Positions 35,971-44,898 of a stretch of DNA of 64,000 nucleotides are shown here, piece by piece (positions within the stretch are counted from its first letter, which is position 1; the number at the start of each line of letters is the position of its first letter). Under the pieces are notes generated by a model. It was not told where the DNA came from, searched no databases, and saw only the letters and a program-made list of their open reading frames with translations. The position numbers and the translations under genes were made by a program. Source of the stretch: Desulforhabdus sp. TSK (GTDB lineage: Bacteria > Desulfobacterota > Syntrophobacteria > Syntrophobacterales > Syntrophobacteraceae); NCBI RefSeq assembly GCF_022836495.1, contig NZ_BQXM01000010.1, forward strand, positions 1 through 64,000, read 5' to 3'.

Positions 35971-37254
35971 ATGAAAGATGTTCTGACCATCATCATGGCC
36001 GGAGGGAAAGGGCAGCGGCTCATGCCGCTCACACAGGATCGTTCCAAGCCTGCGGTGCCTTTTGGGGGCATCTATCGCCTCATCGACATTCCTTTGAGCA
36101 ACTGTATCAATTCTCAGCTCTACAAGATCCTTATTTTTCCGCAGTATAAATCGCAGTCCATGGTGGATCACCTGGAGGAGGGGTGGAACATTTTTTCAGG
36201 GGATCTGGGACACTACCTGCGTATCGCAGCCCCACAGCAGAGAACTGGGGAGCAGTGGTACCGCGGAACGGCCGATTGTGTCCGGCAAAACCTCTACTTG
36301 TTGGAGCGGGAGCGCCCCAAGTATGTGCTGATCCTCTCGGGGGATCACGTCTACAAGATGGACTATGCCGCGTTCCGCCAATATCATGAAGAAAATGGAG
36401 CGGATGTGAGCGTGGGGCTCCTGGAGGTGGAACGTAGCCAGGCGTCAGAATTTGGAATCGCTGAAGTGGACAACGACTTCAGGATTCGGGCATGGGTGGA
36501 GAAGCCCCAGGATCCCAAAGCCATTCCTGACGACCCTGAGCGATCCCTGGCGTCCATGGGGATCTATCTGTTCAGGACGGACCTTCTGCTGGATCTGCTC
36601 ACCAAGAGCGAGGACGATGACTTCGGACGAGACATCATTCCCAAGCTCATCGATGACTTCAAGGTTTTCGCCTATCCCTATCGGCGCATGAACAAGATTC
36701 AGGATTATATTCACATGATGGATCGCGACGGCGTCCGCAGGCTGCAGTTGGTGGACGGCACGCGCGATTCCCAGTACTGGAGGGACGTCGGAACCCTCGA
36801 TGCGTACTGGAATGCCAATATGGATCTCACGGGGGTCGATCCCTTCTTCAATCTCTACGGGTCCCTCTGGCCGATACGGACATTCCAGCGTCAGTATCCG
36901 CCGGCTAAGTTTGTGTTCAACCAGCCCGACAGCAATCCTCCCCGGGTGGGCAGCGCCGTGGATTCCATCGTTTCCCCGGGTTGCATCATCAGCGGAGGCA
37001 CCGTCCGAAGCTCGGTGCTTTCCTACAAGGTCACCGTGCGCAGCTGGGCGGAAGTCGATGAATCCGTCATCATGGATGACGTGGAAGTCGGCCGTTACTG
37101 CAAGATCAAGAAAGCCATCATCGACAAGCACAACGTCATTCCCCCAAACACGCGGATTGGAATCGATCCCCAGGAAGACCGCAAGAGGTTCCATGTGACT
37201 CCGCGAGGCATTGTGGTGGTTCCTAAGCGGTATTTTCCAGCTGCCAACGGATAA
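35971..37254 (+). CDS. glgC: Glucose-1-phosphate adenylyltransferase GlgC
   Basis: 427 residues. Makes ADP-glucose for glycogen synthesis. N-terminal nucleotidyltransferase: MAGGKGQRLMPLTQDRSKPAVPFGG, SGDHVYKMDY, AEVD..FRI..WVEKP, GIYLF. C-terminal beta-helix domain. The ATG has AAGGGG upstream and lies eight bases after the tlpA-like gene, an unusual partner. No other glycogen gene is present, so glgC may just be carried in this operon. Confidence 0.93.
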   Translation: MKDVLTIIMAGGKGQRLMPLTQDRSKPAVPFGGIYRLIDIPLSNCINSQLYKILIFPQYKSQSMVDHLEEGWNIFSGDLGHYLRIAAPQQRTGEQWYRGTADCVRQNLYLLERERPKYVLILSGDHVYKMDYAAFRQYHEENGADVSVGLLEVERSQASEFGIAEVDNDFRIRAWVEKPQDPKAIPDDPERSLASMGIYLFRTDLLLDLLTKSEDDDFGRDIIPKLIDDFKVFAYPYRRMNKIQDYIHMMDRDGVRRLQLVDGTRDSQYWRDVGTLDAYWNANMDLTGVDPFFNLYGSLWPIRTFQRQYPPAKFVFNQPDSNPPRVGSAVDSIVSPGCIISGGTVRSSVLSYKVTVRSWAEVDESVIMDDVEVGRYCKIKKAIIDKHNVIPPNTRIGIDPQEDRKRFHVTPRGIVVVPKRYFPAANG

Positions 37255-37281
37255 TTTTCCGGCGCGTGCTTTTCTGCAGGA

Positions 37282-37316
37282 CCGTCATTCCGGCTTGCAA
37301 CATGCCGGAATGACGG
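37282..37316. repeat. Perfect 13-bp palindromic repeat (REP-like)
   Basis: CCGTCATTCCGGC (37282-37294), nine bases, GCCGGAATGACGG (37304-37316), between the convergent ends of glgC and the rhodanese-DsbD gene. Palindromes of this kind are common intergenic repeats in many bacteria. It could also act as a bidirectional 3'-end hairpin. Confidence 0.7.
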
Positions 37317-37396
37317 GTTCGATGGCAGTCAAGAATTTTAAAATTACTGCTGCACACAGGCTTAGTTTCCGAAGAGCCGGCCCAAAGATCCTTTCT

Positions 37397-39148
37397 CTAT
37401 TTGCCGCCCTTTTTAAGCTCTGTCATACGACTCATGAACTGATCGGCGGAGAGAAAATCGACCAGGCGCAGGTCCCGCCTCTCCTGACCGCTGGCATCCA
37501 GGAACACTATGGTCGGAACCCCCTTCACTTCGTATTGCTCCAGCAGACGCTCGTGCACGGGGTTTCCACCTTTGGTGACATCGACTTCCACCATGACAAA
37601 GTCACTATCCGCCTGCTTAACGACCGAGGCATCGTGGAAGGTGACCTCCTCGAGCTCCCGGCAAGGTGTGCACCATGTGGCATAGAAATCGATGATGACC
37701 GGCTTTTGGGTGTTTTGAGCCTCTTTCAATACTTCCTCTGAGTAGGGCACCCAGGTGACACCGGGGCCTTGCATGGCCCAGGACGTGATGAGGAAGGTTG
37801 AAAGAACCAGGCATGTTACGCCTGCTCCGCCTTTAAGCCATGGGAAAGCGCGGAAGCCGGCCTGGCTCTTGTCGATCCAGCCAAGGTGCAGACCCGCTGC
37901 CAGTGCCACCAGGGCAAGAGTGATCATTCCCCACTGACCGGGAAGAAGAGGTCGTATGAAGTGAGCGGCCATTCCCACCAGGATCCAGCCCATGAGCTTC
38001 CTCACCCAGATCATCCACCCGCCCGAGCGGGGGAGCTTCTCCATCTGCCCCGAGAACATGGCAAGTAGAAATAGAGGCAGCCCAAGGCCGAGGCTCAGGG
38101 TGAAGAAGATCAGAAACCCGAGCCACGGACTTCCCATGCTGGCCACCCAGGTGAGTAGCCCCAGCACGAAAGGGCCTATGCAGGGCGCTGCAACTATTCC
38201 CAGGGTGAGCCCCATAAAGAGGCTTCCAAAATAGCCGGTGTAGGATTTGGCCGCAGCCTGGGTGAGGCCGCTTGGAAGACGCATTTCCCAGAGTCCGAAG
38301 AGGCTTGTGGCAAAAGAGACGAGAACCGCAGCCACGAAGATCAAGACAATGGGATTTTGCAGCATGGATCCCATGAGGCCTCCTGTGAGGGAGGCGACGA
38401 CTCCGAGCACGGAATTGGTGGCGGCAAGGCCCAGCATGTAACACAAACCATGCACGACGAGTCTCCCCTGGCCTTCTCCTCCCCTGGCAGCCTGGCCCCC
38501 AAAATAAGAGACCGTGATGGGGATGAGGGGATAGACGCACGGGGTGAGGTTCAAAGCCATGCCTCCTGCAAAGATCCCCAGGAGTGTCCATAGCATCGCC
38601 CAGCCGTTGAAGGGTCCCGGCGCCTTTGGTTCTTCACTCGTTTGAGCGGGTCCGGCCGGGGTACTCTCAACAGGCAGACCTCTTCCCTGCCATTCAGGAT
38701 AGCCGACAGGATCGCGATAGACATCTCTATAACCAAGTTTAACGGCCACACGGGCTGCCGAGTCACTGCGGACTCATGTGAGGCCCGCTCAGTAGAATAC
38801 TATTGTCCGATTCTTATCGGGTCCCAGGAAAATTTCAAGGGCAGATGCCCTGCGCCACCTCGACCAAGCGGTAGGCTCCATGGGAAAGTTCACCGCCCCT
38901 TTGACATGCCCTGTACGGTATTCCCAACCTTGGCGAGTATCCACAAGAAGAAGGTTTTTTGCATCTTTCAGGTAACGCTCGGAAAGCTCTTCGGTGGTGA
39001 TGAGCTTATAGCCACCTGCCTTCGCCTCGCCTAAGACATCATCCCATGTGGCCTGCCCTGGAGTGACGGCGTGCCTGGTGAGCCACAGGGCTCCGACCGT
39101 TAGCACCACCGCCACGATGGCGACGATTGTCGTTTTCTTGTTCTGCAT
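37397..39148 (-). CDS. Rhodanese-DsbD-thioredoxin fusion, candidate selenoprotein with two Sec codons
   Basis: One frame of 583 residues interrupted only by two in-frame TGA codons, at codon 120 (38789-38791) and codon 125 (38774-38776). A signal anchor (about 8-24) is followed by a rhodanese domain (about 45-160). The TGAs stand where rhodaneses of this type have the two Cys of the FYC-x4-C active loop: the reading is FY-U-AGLT-U-VRSDSAA, and the domain then continues normally (LGYRDVYRDPVGYPEW). Next comes a DsbD membrane domain (about 180-445; Cys204 in NLTPCVYP, Cys323 in AAPCIGPF) and a C-terminal thioredoxin domain with WCTPC (Cys493, Cys496). The upstream ribosome site is AAAGG. Read with Cys or Sec, the protein would move electrons across the membrane to a periplasmic sulfurtransferase. 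SelA in the window makes Sec decoding plausible. Alternatively the gene is broken, giving a 119-residue fragment and a DsbD of about 450 residues. Confidence 0.8.
38751..38787 (-). promoter_or_regulatory. Candidate bacterial SECIS hairpin
   Basis: On the minus-strand mRNA, just after the first UGA, CGGGC (38787-38783) pairs with GCCCG (38755-38751). Inside it GAGTC (38775-38771) pairs with GACTC (38764-38760), leaving the loop CGCAGT. The loop starts 19 bases after UGA1, within the distance usual for SelB-binding hairpins, and contains G and U. UGA2 lies inside the stem. A second small stem, CGGC (38760-38757) with GCCG (38746-38743), could serve UGA2. Confidence 0.45.
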
Positions 39149-39230
39149 GAATGACCTTTCCCGGAATGAAAAAATCAGGTTAGCATGCCCCGGAACCTGG
39201 CACAGCAGGGTGCAATCATATTAGTGATCA

Positions 39231-39258
39231 TTTATATGCTCATACTTTAGGATGTCAA
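39231..39258 (-). promoter_or_regulatory. Promoter of the rhodanese-DsbD gene
   Basis: On the minus strand TTGACA (39258-39253), a 16-bp spacer and TATAAA (39236-39231): near consensus. A start near 39225 leaves a leader of about 75 nt. Confidence 0.65.
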
Positions 39259-39344
39259 TACTGAATTTGAAGGAGGGCACGGGCAGGCAACGGCCCCCTC
39301 TCCGCATCCAATGGGGTCGATTTTCTGCCTGCTGTAATCCATGC

Positions 39345-39381
39345 AAAAACCCCGTTCTTTTCTGCAAAGGACGGGGTTTTT
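39345..39381. terminator. Bidirectional terminator after gatA
   Basis: AAAAACCCCGT (39345-39355) with ACGGGGTTTTT (39371-39381), an 11-bp perfect stem with A and T runs on the two sides. It ends the minus-strand gatC-gatA transcript. Confidence 0.8.
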
Positions 39382-39447
39382 ACAATGGCAGTGGTGGGGA
39401 CGGGCAAAAGCCTCTGCCCATCCCAATGTCTGTGGGCGACAGGGAGC

Positions 39448-40917
39448 TTATCCGTGGCTGTCCATCTGCGGTCTGGCTTTATGGTGGGGAGTGGCCTGTT
39501 CGAATTGATAGGCGATCTGGAGGATGAGATCCTCCCGAAAGTGAGGGCCGAGGACCTGCAGGCCTACAGGCAGATTTCCCGCCGAAAAACCGCAGGGAAT
39601 CGATATGCCGGGAATGCCCGCCAGGCTGGCAGGCAGAGTGAATACGTCGCTCAGATACATCTGCAGCGGATCATCGGTTTTCTCACCGATTTTGAAAGGC
39701 GGAATAGGGGTCACAGGCGTTACGATGGCGTCGCACTGTTCGAAAGCCTGAAGGAAGTCCTGGCGAATGAGGGTTCGAACCTGGGAAGCCTTTCTGTAAT
39801 ACGCGTCGTAGTAGCCGGCGGAAAGCACGTAAGTGCCGAGCATGATGCGGCGTTTCACCTCCATCCCGAACCCCCTGGAACGGGTCTGACAGTACATGGT
39901 CATGAGGTCCTTGGAATCGGGAGCACGCAGTCCGTATTTGACGCCGTCGAAGCGGGCCAGGTTGGAGCTTGCTTCGGCCGGAGCAATGATATAGTAGGCC
40001 GCCACACCATATTCCGTATGAGGCAGAGAAATCTCCACCATTTCCGCACCCAGTTCCTTCAATGTCGTCATGGCCTGCTGAACGGCCGCCGCCACATCGG
40101 GCTCGATTCCGTCGATGAAATACTCCCGTGGAATTCCCAGGCGAAGGCCTTTGATGGATCGCTTCATGGCCAGGCGGTAATCGGGAACCGGTTGATCCAC
40201 CGAGGTGGAATCCCGTTGGTCGTGGCCTGCGATGGCTTGGAGGAGAATGGCGGCGTCTTCCACATCCTTGGCGAAAGGGCCGATCTGGTCGAGGGAGGAC
40301 GCGAAGGCTACCAGGCCGAAGCGGGAAACGCGGCCGTAGGTGGGCTTCAATCCTATGACGCCGCAAAAGGAAGCCGGCTGGCGTATGGATCCACCCGTGT
40401 CGGAGCCCAGGGAGCCGGCGCAGAGATCGGCCGCAACGGCCGCGGCAGAGCCGCCGCTCGACCCGCCGGGGACGCGCTCTGTATCCCATGGGTTGCGTGT
40501 GGGGAAAAATGCCGAATTTTCGCTGGACGATCCCATGGCAAATTCGTCCATGTTGGTCTTTCCGAGCAAGATGGCCCCGGCTTTGTGAAGACGTTCGGTA
40601 ACCGTCGCGTCATAAGGGGGAACAAAATTCTCCAGAATGCGCGATGCGCAGGTGGTGCGGAACCCTTTCGTACAGATCACGTCTTTGATCCCCAGGGGGA
40701 CCCCGGCGAGTGGGGATGCCTCCAGGTCTTTCCGGCCGTTGTCGTAGAGCTGCGCCTCTCGCAGTGCCTCCTGGCCCATCAAGGTCACAAAGGAATTCAG
40801 CAGGGGATCGATGCGTTCAATGCGCTGGAGATAGGCTGTAACCGTTTCGGTGGCGCTTGCCTCTTTACGGAGCAGGTGATCGTGGAGTTCGTGAATGGTG
40901 AGGGAATGGAGATCCAT
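39448..40917 (-). CDS. gatA: Glutamyl-tRNA(Gln) amidotransferase subunit A
   Basis: 489 residues, full length. An amidase-signature enzyme: the catalytic Lys is in [10 protein letters not shown] (near 78), and the Ser-cisSer-Lys triad region is in [13 protein letters not shown] and [12 protein letters not shown]. It releases ammonia from glutamine for transamidation of Glu-tRNA(Gln) or Asp-tRNA(Asn). Start ATG 40917. Co-transcribed with gatC, which ends 68 bp upstream. gatB is not in the window. Confidence 0.95.
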   Translation of the reverse strand: MDLHSLTIHELHDHLLRKEASATETVTAYLQRIERIDPLLNSFVTLMGQEALREAQLYDNGRKDLEASPLAGVPLGIKDVICTKGFRTTCASRILENFVPPYDATVTERLHKAGAILLGKTNMDEFAMGSSSENSAFFPTRNPWDTERVPGGSSGGSAAAVAADLCAGSLGSDTGGSIRQPASFCGVIGLKPTYGRVSRFGLVAFASSLDQIGPFAKDVEDAAILLQAIAGHDQRDSTSVDQPVPDYRLAMKRSIKGLRLGIPREYFIDGIEPDVAAAVQQAMTTLKELGAEMVEISLPHTEYGVAAYYIIAPAEASSNLARFDGVKYGLRAPDSKDLMTMYCQTRSRGFGMEVKRRIMLGTYVLSAGYYDAYYRKASQVRTLIRQDFLQAFEQCDAIVTPVTPIPPFKIGEKTDDPLQMYLSDVFTLPASLAGIPGISIPCGFSAGNLPVGLQVLGPHFREDLILQIAYQFEQATPHHKARPQMDSHG

Positions 40918-40985
40918 GCTGATTACCTCTTTTGGTATTGACACAAAAAAATGTTTGAGAACGACCGGGTACCGTGTCGGAACGC

Positions 40986-41276
40986 TCAGATGACTTTGGG
41001 GACCAGGAAACTGACCCCGTCGCATTCGGGGGCGTTGGCCAGAATCTGCTCCCGATCCATGGACGGCAGAACCTCGTCCGGTCGGAAAACGTTCTGCAGT
41101 TGAATGGCGTGTGTCATGTGAGGGACCCGGGAGGTGTCCAGGGAGTTGAGCTTCTCCATGTAGGTCAGTACCTGGTTCATCTTTGCAGTCATCTGCTTTT
41201 CTTCCTCTTCGGAGAGCTCAAGTCTCGCCAACTGGGCAACATGGCGGACTTCTTGGCGCGTGATCTTTTCCTTCAT
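40986..41276 (-). CDS. gatC: Glutamyl-tRNA(Gln) amidotransferase subunit C
   Basis: 96 residues, the usual size. [22 protein letters not shown] at the start and the closing proline-poor belt around R..D.....D.E.IL.NAP are typical of GatC, which wraps around GatA and stabilises the GatCAB complex. It directly precedes gatA on the minus strand. Confidence 0.92.
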   Translation of the reverse strand: MKEKITRQEVRHVAQLARLELSEEEEKQMTAKMNQVLTYMEKLNSLDTSRVPHMTHAIQLQNVFRPDEVLPSMDREQILANAPECDGVSFLVPKVI

Positions 41277-41360
41277 CTGTCTAACTCATCCTTGCTTGAG
41301 GGGCTTTAATCGCACAAAACACAATGTAAACGCTATCTTAATCTCGAAAATGGTTAGCTT

Positions 41361-41936
41361 TCATCCCTGGGAGGCCGTTTCCTGCGTTCCATGGAAGGTT
41401 TCCATGGTGCGACAGTCCGTGAAGGCCTGCAAGACCTCCGGGAGGCCCTTGATTTTCAGATTCTCCAGGAGTTGATAGGTCAGTGCATGGACCCGCCTTT
41501 CCTCGGCGGCTTCTTCGGCCGGAGTACTGTAAAATTGGTGAAGAAACCTGGCAAAGCGCACCACATGAATGAGCTCATGGGTGACGATATAGGTCATGAG
41601 GGGAAACAGCTGGATGTGCGCGTCACGCTGCACAGCCTTCCGGACCATGTGATCCTGGATACAGATCTTGAAAAATTCCCCTCGTTCGCTGCCCCGCAGC
41701 CGTTGGTGGGGCGACTGAGAGTAGCGATGGACCTGCGCGAAGGCGGTGTCGATGATTTCCTCCTCCAGCAGGTCCTTCAGCGACTGAATATCGTAGCGGT
41801 AGCGCTTCCATTCCGATGTGGAAATTTTGTAAAAATCGCTGATGAGCTCTTCCGCAACAGAAATGGATTGCCTCAGGACCTCGATCTCTTCCCGGCCGAA
41901 CGGAACCCGTTTCATTTCTTGGGGCATTTCGCTCAC
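41361..41936 (-). CDS. Uncharacterised protein with an HELIH metallopeptidase-like motif
   Basis: 191 residues, no signal peptide, mainly helical. The segment THELIHVV contains HELIH at 120-124, matching the HEXXH zinc motif, and glutamates at 141, 142 and 145 could supply the third ligand. The N-terminal 80 residues look like a helical domain. I do not recognise the family. It begins eight bases after the carbonic anhydrase stop and precedes gatC. A small cytoplasmic zinc protease is possible. Starts at GTG 41936 or ATG 41927. Confidence 0.6.
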   Translation of the reverse strand: MSEMPQEMKRVPFGREEIEVLRQSISVAEELISDFYKISTSEWKRYRYDIQSLKDLLEEEIIDTAFAQVHRYSQSPHQRLRGSERGEFFKICIQDHMVRKAVQRDAHIQLFPLMTYIVTHELIHVVRFARFLHQFYSTPAEEAAEERRVHALTYQLLENLKIKGLPEVLQAFTDCRTMETFHGTQETASQG

Positions 41937-41944
41937 GGCACGTC

Positions 41945-42709
41945 TTATTTCTTTGTTTTGGCCTTATGATGAGGTTTGCTGCCCTCGACACTGTATTTTT
42001 TGAGGAGTTGGTCTTGATCCGGGTGGCTCCCAAGCCATTCGACCTTGCCCGAATCGATGTCGTAAAGGGCTCCCACGACCTTGAGCCTTCCATCCTTCAC
42101 ACGCTCTCGAGTGACCTCGCTGGTCCGGAGCAGATCGCTGATGGCCTGCCAGATGTTGGCCTTGACCGCTTCTTCCACCAATGGCTCTCCGGCGAGGTCG
42201 GGATGCTTCGCTTTGGCGGCAGCTACTGCCGGCTTGATGTTGTCCACCAGGCGAGGAATATTGCCGTGGACGGCTGCGTTCTGAGCTACTGCCGTCACTG
42301 CGCCGCAGCGGGTGTGGCCCAGAACCACCATGAGTGGCGTGGCCAGATGATCCACACCGTATTCGATGGATCCGGCTTCATCCGTATCCACCACATTTCC
42401 TGCGACGCGGACGACGAATATTTCCCCAAGTCCTTTATCGAAAAGGATCTCTACCGGCACCCGCGAATCGGAACAGGACAGGATGGTGACATAGGGGTGC
42501 TGCCCCTCGGTTGTGGTCGCCCTGCGGCGATCCTGGGTGCAGTTGGGGTGGGTCGGTGCCCCGGCAGCATAGCGGGCGTTTCCCTCCTTCAATTGTTGCA
42601 TGGCCTCGTCGGCGGATACTCCCGGTCCGGCACTCGATGCCTGGAGGGGAATGCTGTTCAGCAGCAAAAGCATGGTGAGGGCAAGGGGCAGGCTTGTCTT
42701 CTTCATCAT
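41945..42709 (-). CDS. Secreted beta-class carbonic anhydrase
   Basis: 254 residues. Signal peptide (about 1-26, ending near QASSAG), then a beta carbonic anhydrase. Zinc ligands are Cys79, His132 and Cys135 (SCSDSRVP and GHTRCGAV blocks), with the Asp81/Arg83 pair. It interconverts CO2 and bicarbonate, here predicted in the periplasm. The C-terminus is Lys-rich. GGAGGAG lies just before ATG 42709. It lies 55 bp after glrR in the same direction, so the two-component operon may control it or carry it. Confidence 0.9.
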   Translation of the reverse strand: MMKKTSLPLALTMLLLLNSIPLQASSAGPGVSADEAMQQLKEGNARYAAGAPTHPNCTQDRRRATTTEGQHPYVTILSCSDSRVPVEILFDKGLGEIFVVRVAGNVVDTDEAGSIEYGVDHLATPLMVVLGHTRCGAVTAVAQNAAVHGNIPRLVDNIKPAVAAAKAKHPDLAGEPLVEEAVKANIWQAISDLLRTSEVTRERVKDGRLKVVGALYDIDSGKVEWLGSHPDQDQLLKKYSVEGSKPHHKAKTKK

Positions 42710-42764
42710 GGGTCTCCTCCGGTCTTGGGTCAGTGGTTCATGAGTCAGCAAAACACTACATGGC

Positions 42765-44186
42765 CTAATCTTCGGGCTGGCTTTCTCCACCCGAACGCTT
42801 CCCTGAAAGCTCGATGCCGTATTTCTTGATTTTGTAATGGATCGCCCGACGACTGATTCCCAGGAGCTCCGCCGCTTCCTTTTGAACCCAGTTGGCCTGC
42901 TGCAGAGCGCGGATGATGGCGTTCCTCTCGCTTCCTTCGAGAGAGAGGGTGTCGATTTCCTGGGAGGGCGCCGATCGCTGCGGGGCGTGAGGAAGCCCGG
43001 AGAGATGCAGATCACTCGGGTGCAGGACCCCGCTTCTGCAGAGCACCACGCCCGCTTCCAGTGCATTCTTGAGCTCCCGCACATTTCCGGGCCAGGGGTA
43101 TTCGGTGAGCCATTTGACGGTTTCGGGAGGCAGCTTCACCGGGGGCAGCTTGTGGCTTTCACAGAACACCTGAGTAAAATGTTGAGCCAATATGGGAATA
43201 TCTTCCCGCCGCTCACGCAGAGGAGGAATTTTGAGGGTGACCACCCGCAGCCGGTAGTAGAGATCCTCCCGGAAGGTCCCTGCCTCCACCTCTTCGGGCA
43301 AATCCACATTCGTAGCGGCAATGACGCGGCAATCCACCGGTATCTCCTTCAGGTCCCCGATCCTTCGAATCTTTCGATCCTCCAGGAAACGCAGCAGGCG
43401 AACCTGCATTTCCGGTGAAATGTTTCCGATCTCGTCCAGGAAGAGGGTCCCATGATCCGCAGCCTCAATGAGGCCCTTTTTGTCCCGAATGGCGTGGGTG
43501 AAAGAGCCTCTCACATGCCCGAAGAGCTCGCTTTCCAGGAGTCCGGTGGGAGTCGAACCGCAGTCCACCACGACAAAAGGATGCTCCCGGCGAGGACCTC
43601 TCTCATGGATCAGATGGGCCACACGCTCTTTCCCGACTCCGCTCTCTCCCAGCAGGAGCACATTGACGTCACTGGGAGCAATCCGTTCAATGAGGTCGTA
43701 AAGCTCCCGCATGGCCGGACTCTTCCCCCCGTAGAGCACCTGCTCCAGGGGAAGGATCGGCTCCTTTTCCTTGCGGCGCTCAGGGACGCTTCGTTTTTTG
43801 AGGATTTCGGTGATTTTCTGCAGGAGGTCTCGTCCACTGAAGGGCTTTGTCAGGTAGTCCACCGCGCCGGCTTTCACGGCGCTCACCGCATCGGAAATGG
43901 TGCCGTACGCGGTAAGAAACATCACGGGCAGGTCTGGATTGAGGGAGCGTGCTTCCTGGAAAAGGTCCATTCCTCCCATTCCAGGCATCTTGACATCGGA
44001 GATCATGAGATCCACCGGCTGGTCCCTCAGGATCTCGATGGCTTCCGGACCTTCACAGGCTGTCAGGACACGAAAATCTGCAGAAGTGAGCCGTGCTTCC
44101 AATACTTCCAGAATATGGGGGTCATCGTCCACCACAAGAATGGTTTGTTTCGTGGTCAAAGCTCGCTCCGATTTCACGGGGGTCAT
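42765..44186 (-). CDS. glrR: Sigma-54-type response regulator, GlrR-like, with altered GAFTGA loop
   Basis: 473 residues. Receiver domain 13-130 (phospho-acceptor Asp64), AAA+ domain about 150-385 (Walker A GESGVGKE at 180-187, Walker B TLFLDEIG at 247-254), and a Fis-type helix-turn-helix at about 425-460. The sigma-54 contact loop, usually GAFTGA, reads GSFTHA at 227-232: Gly is replaced by His at the fifth position. The partner genes upstream, a kinase and a lipoprotein, match the order glrK-qseG-glrR of enterobacteria. The start overlaps the lipoprotein stop by four bases. Confidence 0.87.
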   Translation of the reverse strand: MTPVKSERALTTKQTILVVDDDPHILEVLEARLTSADFRVLTACEGPEAIEILRDQPVDLMISDVKMPGMGGMDLFQEARSLNPDLPVMFLTAYGTISDAVSAVKAGAVDYLTKPFSGRDLLQKITEILKKRSVPERRKEKEPILPLEQVLYGGKSPAMRELYDLIERIAPSDVNVLLLGESGVGKERVAHLIHERGPRREHPFVVVDCGSTPTGLLESELFGHVRGSFTHAIRDKKGLIEAADHGTLFLDEIGNISPEMQVRLLRFLEDRKIRRIGDLKEIPVDCRVIAATNVDLPEEVEAGTFREDLYYRLRVVTLKIPPLRERREDIPILAQHFTQVFCESHKLPPVKLPPETVKWLTEYPWPGNVRELKNALEAGVVLCRSGVLHPSDLHLSGLPHAPQRSAPSQEIDTLSLEGSERNAIIRALQQANWVQKEAAELLGISRRAIHYKIKKYGIELSGKRSGGESQPED

Positions 44187-44890
44187 GGGGAGGTTATCTC
44201 TTGCTTTTTTTCCTGGAATTTTAAATGGATTTCTTCCAGGGAAGTGATCTGTTTTTTCAGCTTTCGGATCTCTCTGTCCTTTGCCCCAATGCTGGCTTTC
44301 ATACGTTCCAGCTCCTTCTCCCGGGTACGCAGGAGCTCTTTACAGACCATATAGCTGTTGTAAATGTTGCTGCGCTCGACGTGCTTGTGTGGTTTCGGGG
44401 GGCTCTCTGCCACAGTCGAAGTCTGGGGTGCTCCAGGAGGGACCAGCCGCTCCAAAAAAGGAGTCAGCATGGCGGGATCCTCCCCCTCGGACTCTGGGAG
44501 ATGCTTCCGGCTCCAAAGCTCCCAAACGCCCATGGCCTGCGTATATTCTTCGGGATTGTCTGCCAGAATCAGCCTGGTGGCGGCAAGGGCATAAAGTGCC
44601 CTTTGCCGGTTGGCCTCATGGGGGGCACTTTCGCTCAAAACCTCAAACAGGCTTGCAGCCGCGTTATAATCCTCTCGGTGGAAGGCTTCCATGCCCTGCT
44701 TCCATGATTCGGTAAAACCCTCTTCAACGCGAGCCACGGCCGATTCGCTGGTCTGGGGGACTGCGGTTTTCTCAGGTCTCTGTGTGGAAGCACATCCCGG
44801 AAGATTCAACATCAGGAGAAGCAGGAGCGGGCAAAATGTGAACTGAAGCCATGCCATATGAAGCGTGATCCGATGGTCCCGTGCTTTCAT
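44183..44890 (-). CDS. qseG: QseG-like lipoprotein
   Basis: 235 residues. A lipoprotein signal peptide with lipobox LPGC near residues 30-33. Then a helical, TPR-like region (WKQGMEAFHREDYNAAASLFEVLSE.., about 63-110) and a C-terminal coiled coil (about 185-230). It sits between kinase and regulator like QseG (YfhG) in E. coli, an outer-membrane lipoprotein that interacts with the kinase. The call rests on position and lipoprotein character more than on sequence similarity. The kinase gene ends eight bases upstream. Confidence 0.7.
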   Translation of the reverse strand: MKARDHRITLHMAWLQFTFCPLLLLLMLNLPGCASTQRPEKTAVPQTSESAVARVEEGFTESWKQGMEAFHREDYNAAASLFEVLSESAPHEANRQRALYALAATRLILADNPEEYTQAMGVWELWSRKHLPESEGEDPAMLTPFLERLVPPGAPQTSTVAESPPKPHKHVERSNIYNSYMVCKELLRTREKELERMKASIGAKDREIRKLKKQITSLEEIHLKFQEKKQEITSP

Positions 44891-44898
44891 TATGCTTG

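Noticed and set aside
38789-39148. Stand-alone 119-residue rhodanese fragment ending at the first TGA
   Set aside because: The frame continues through both TGAs into the rest of the rhodanese fold and DsbD, so it is read as one gene.
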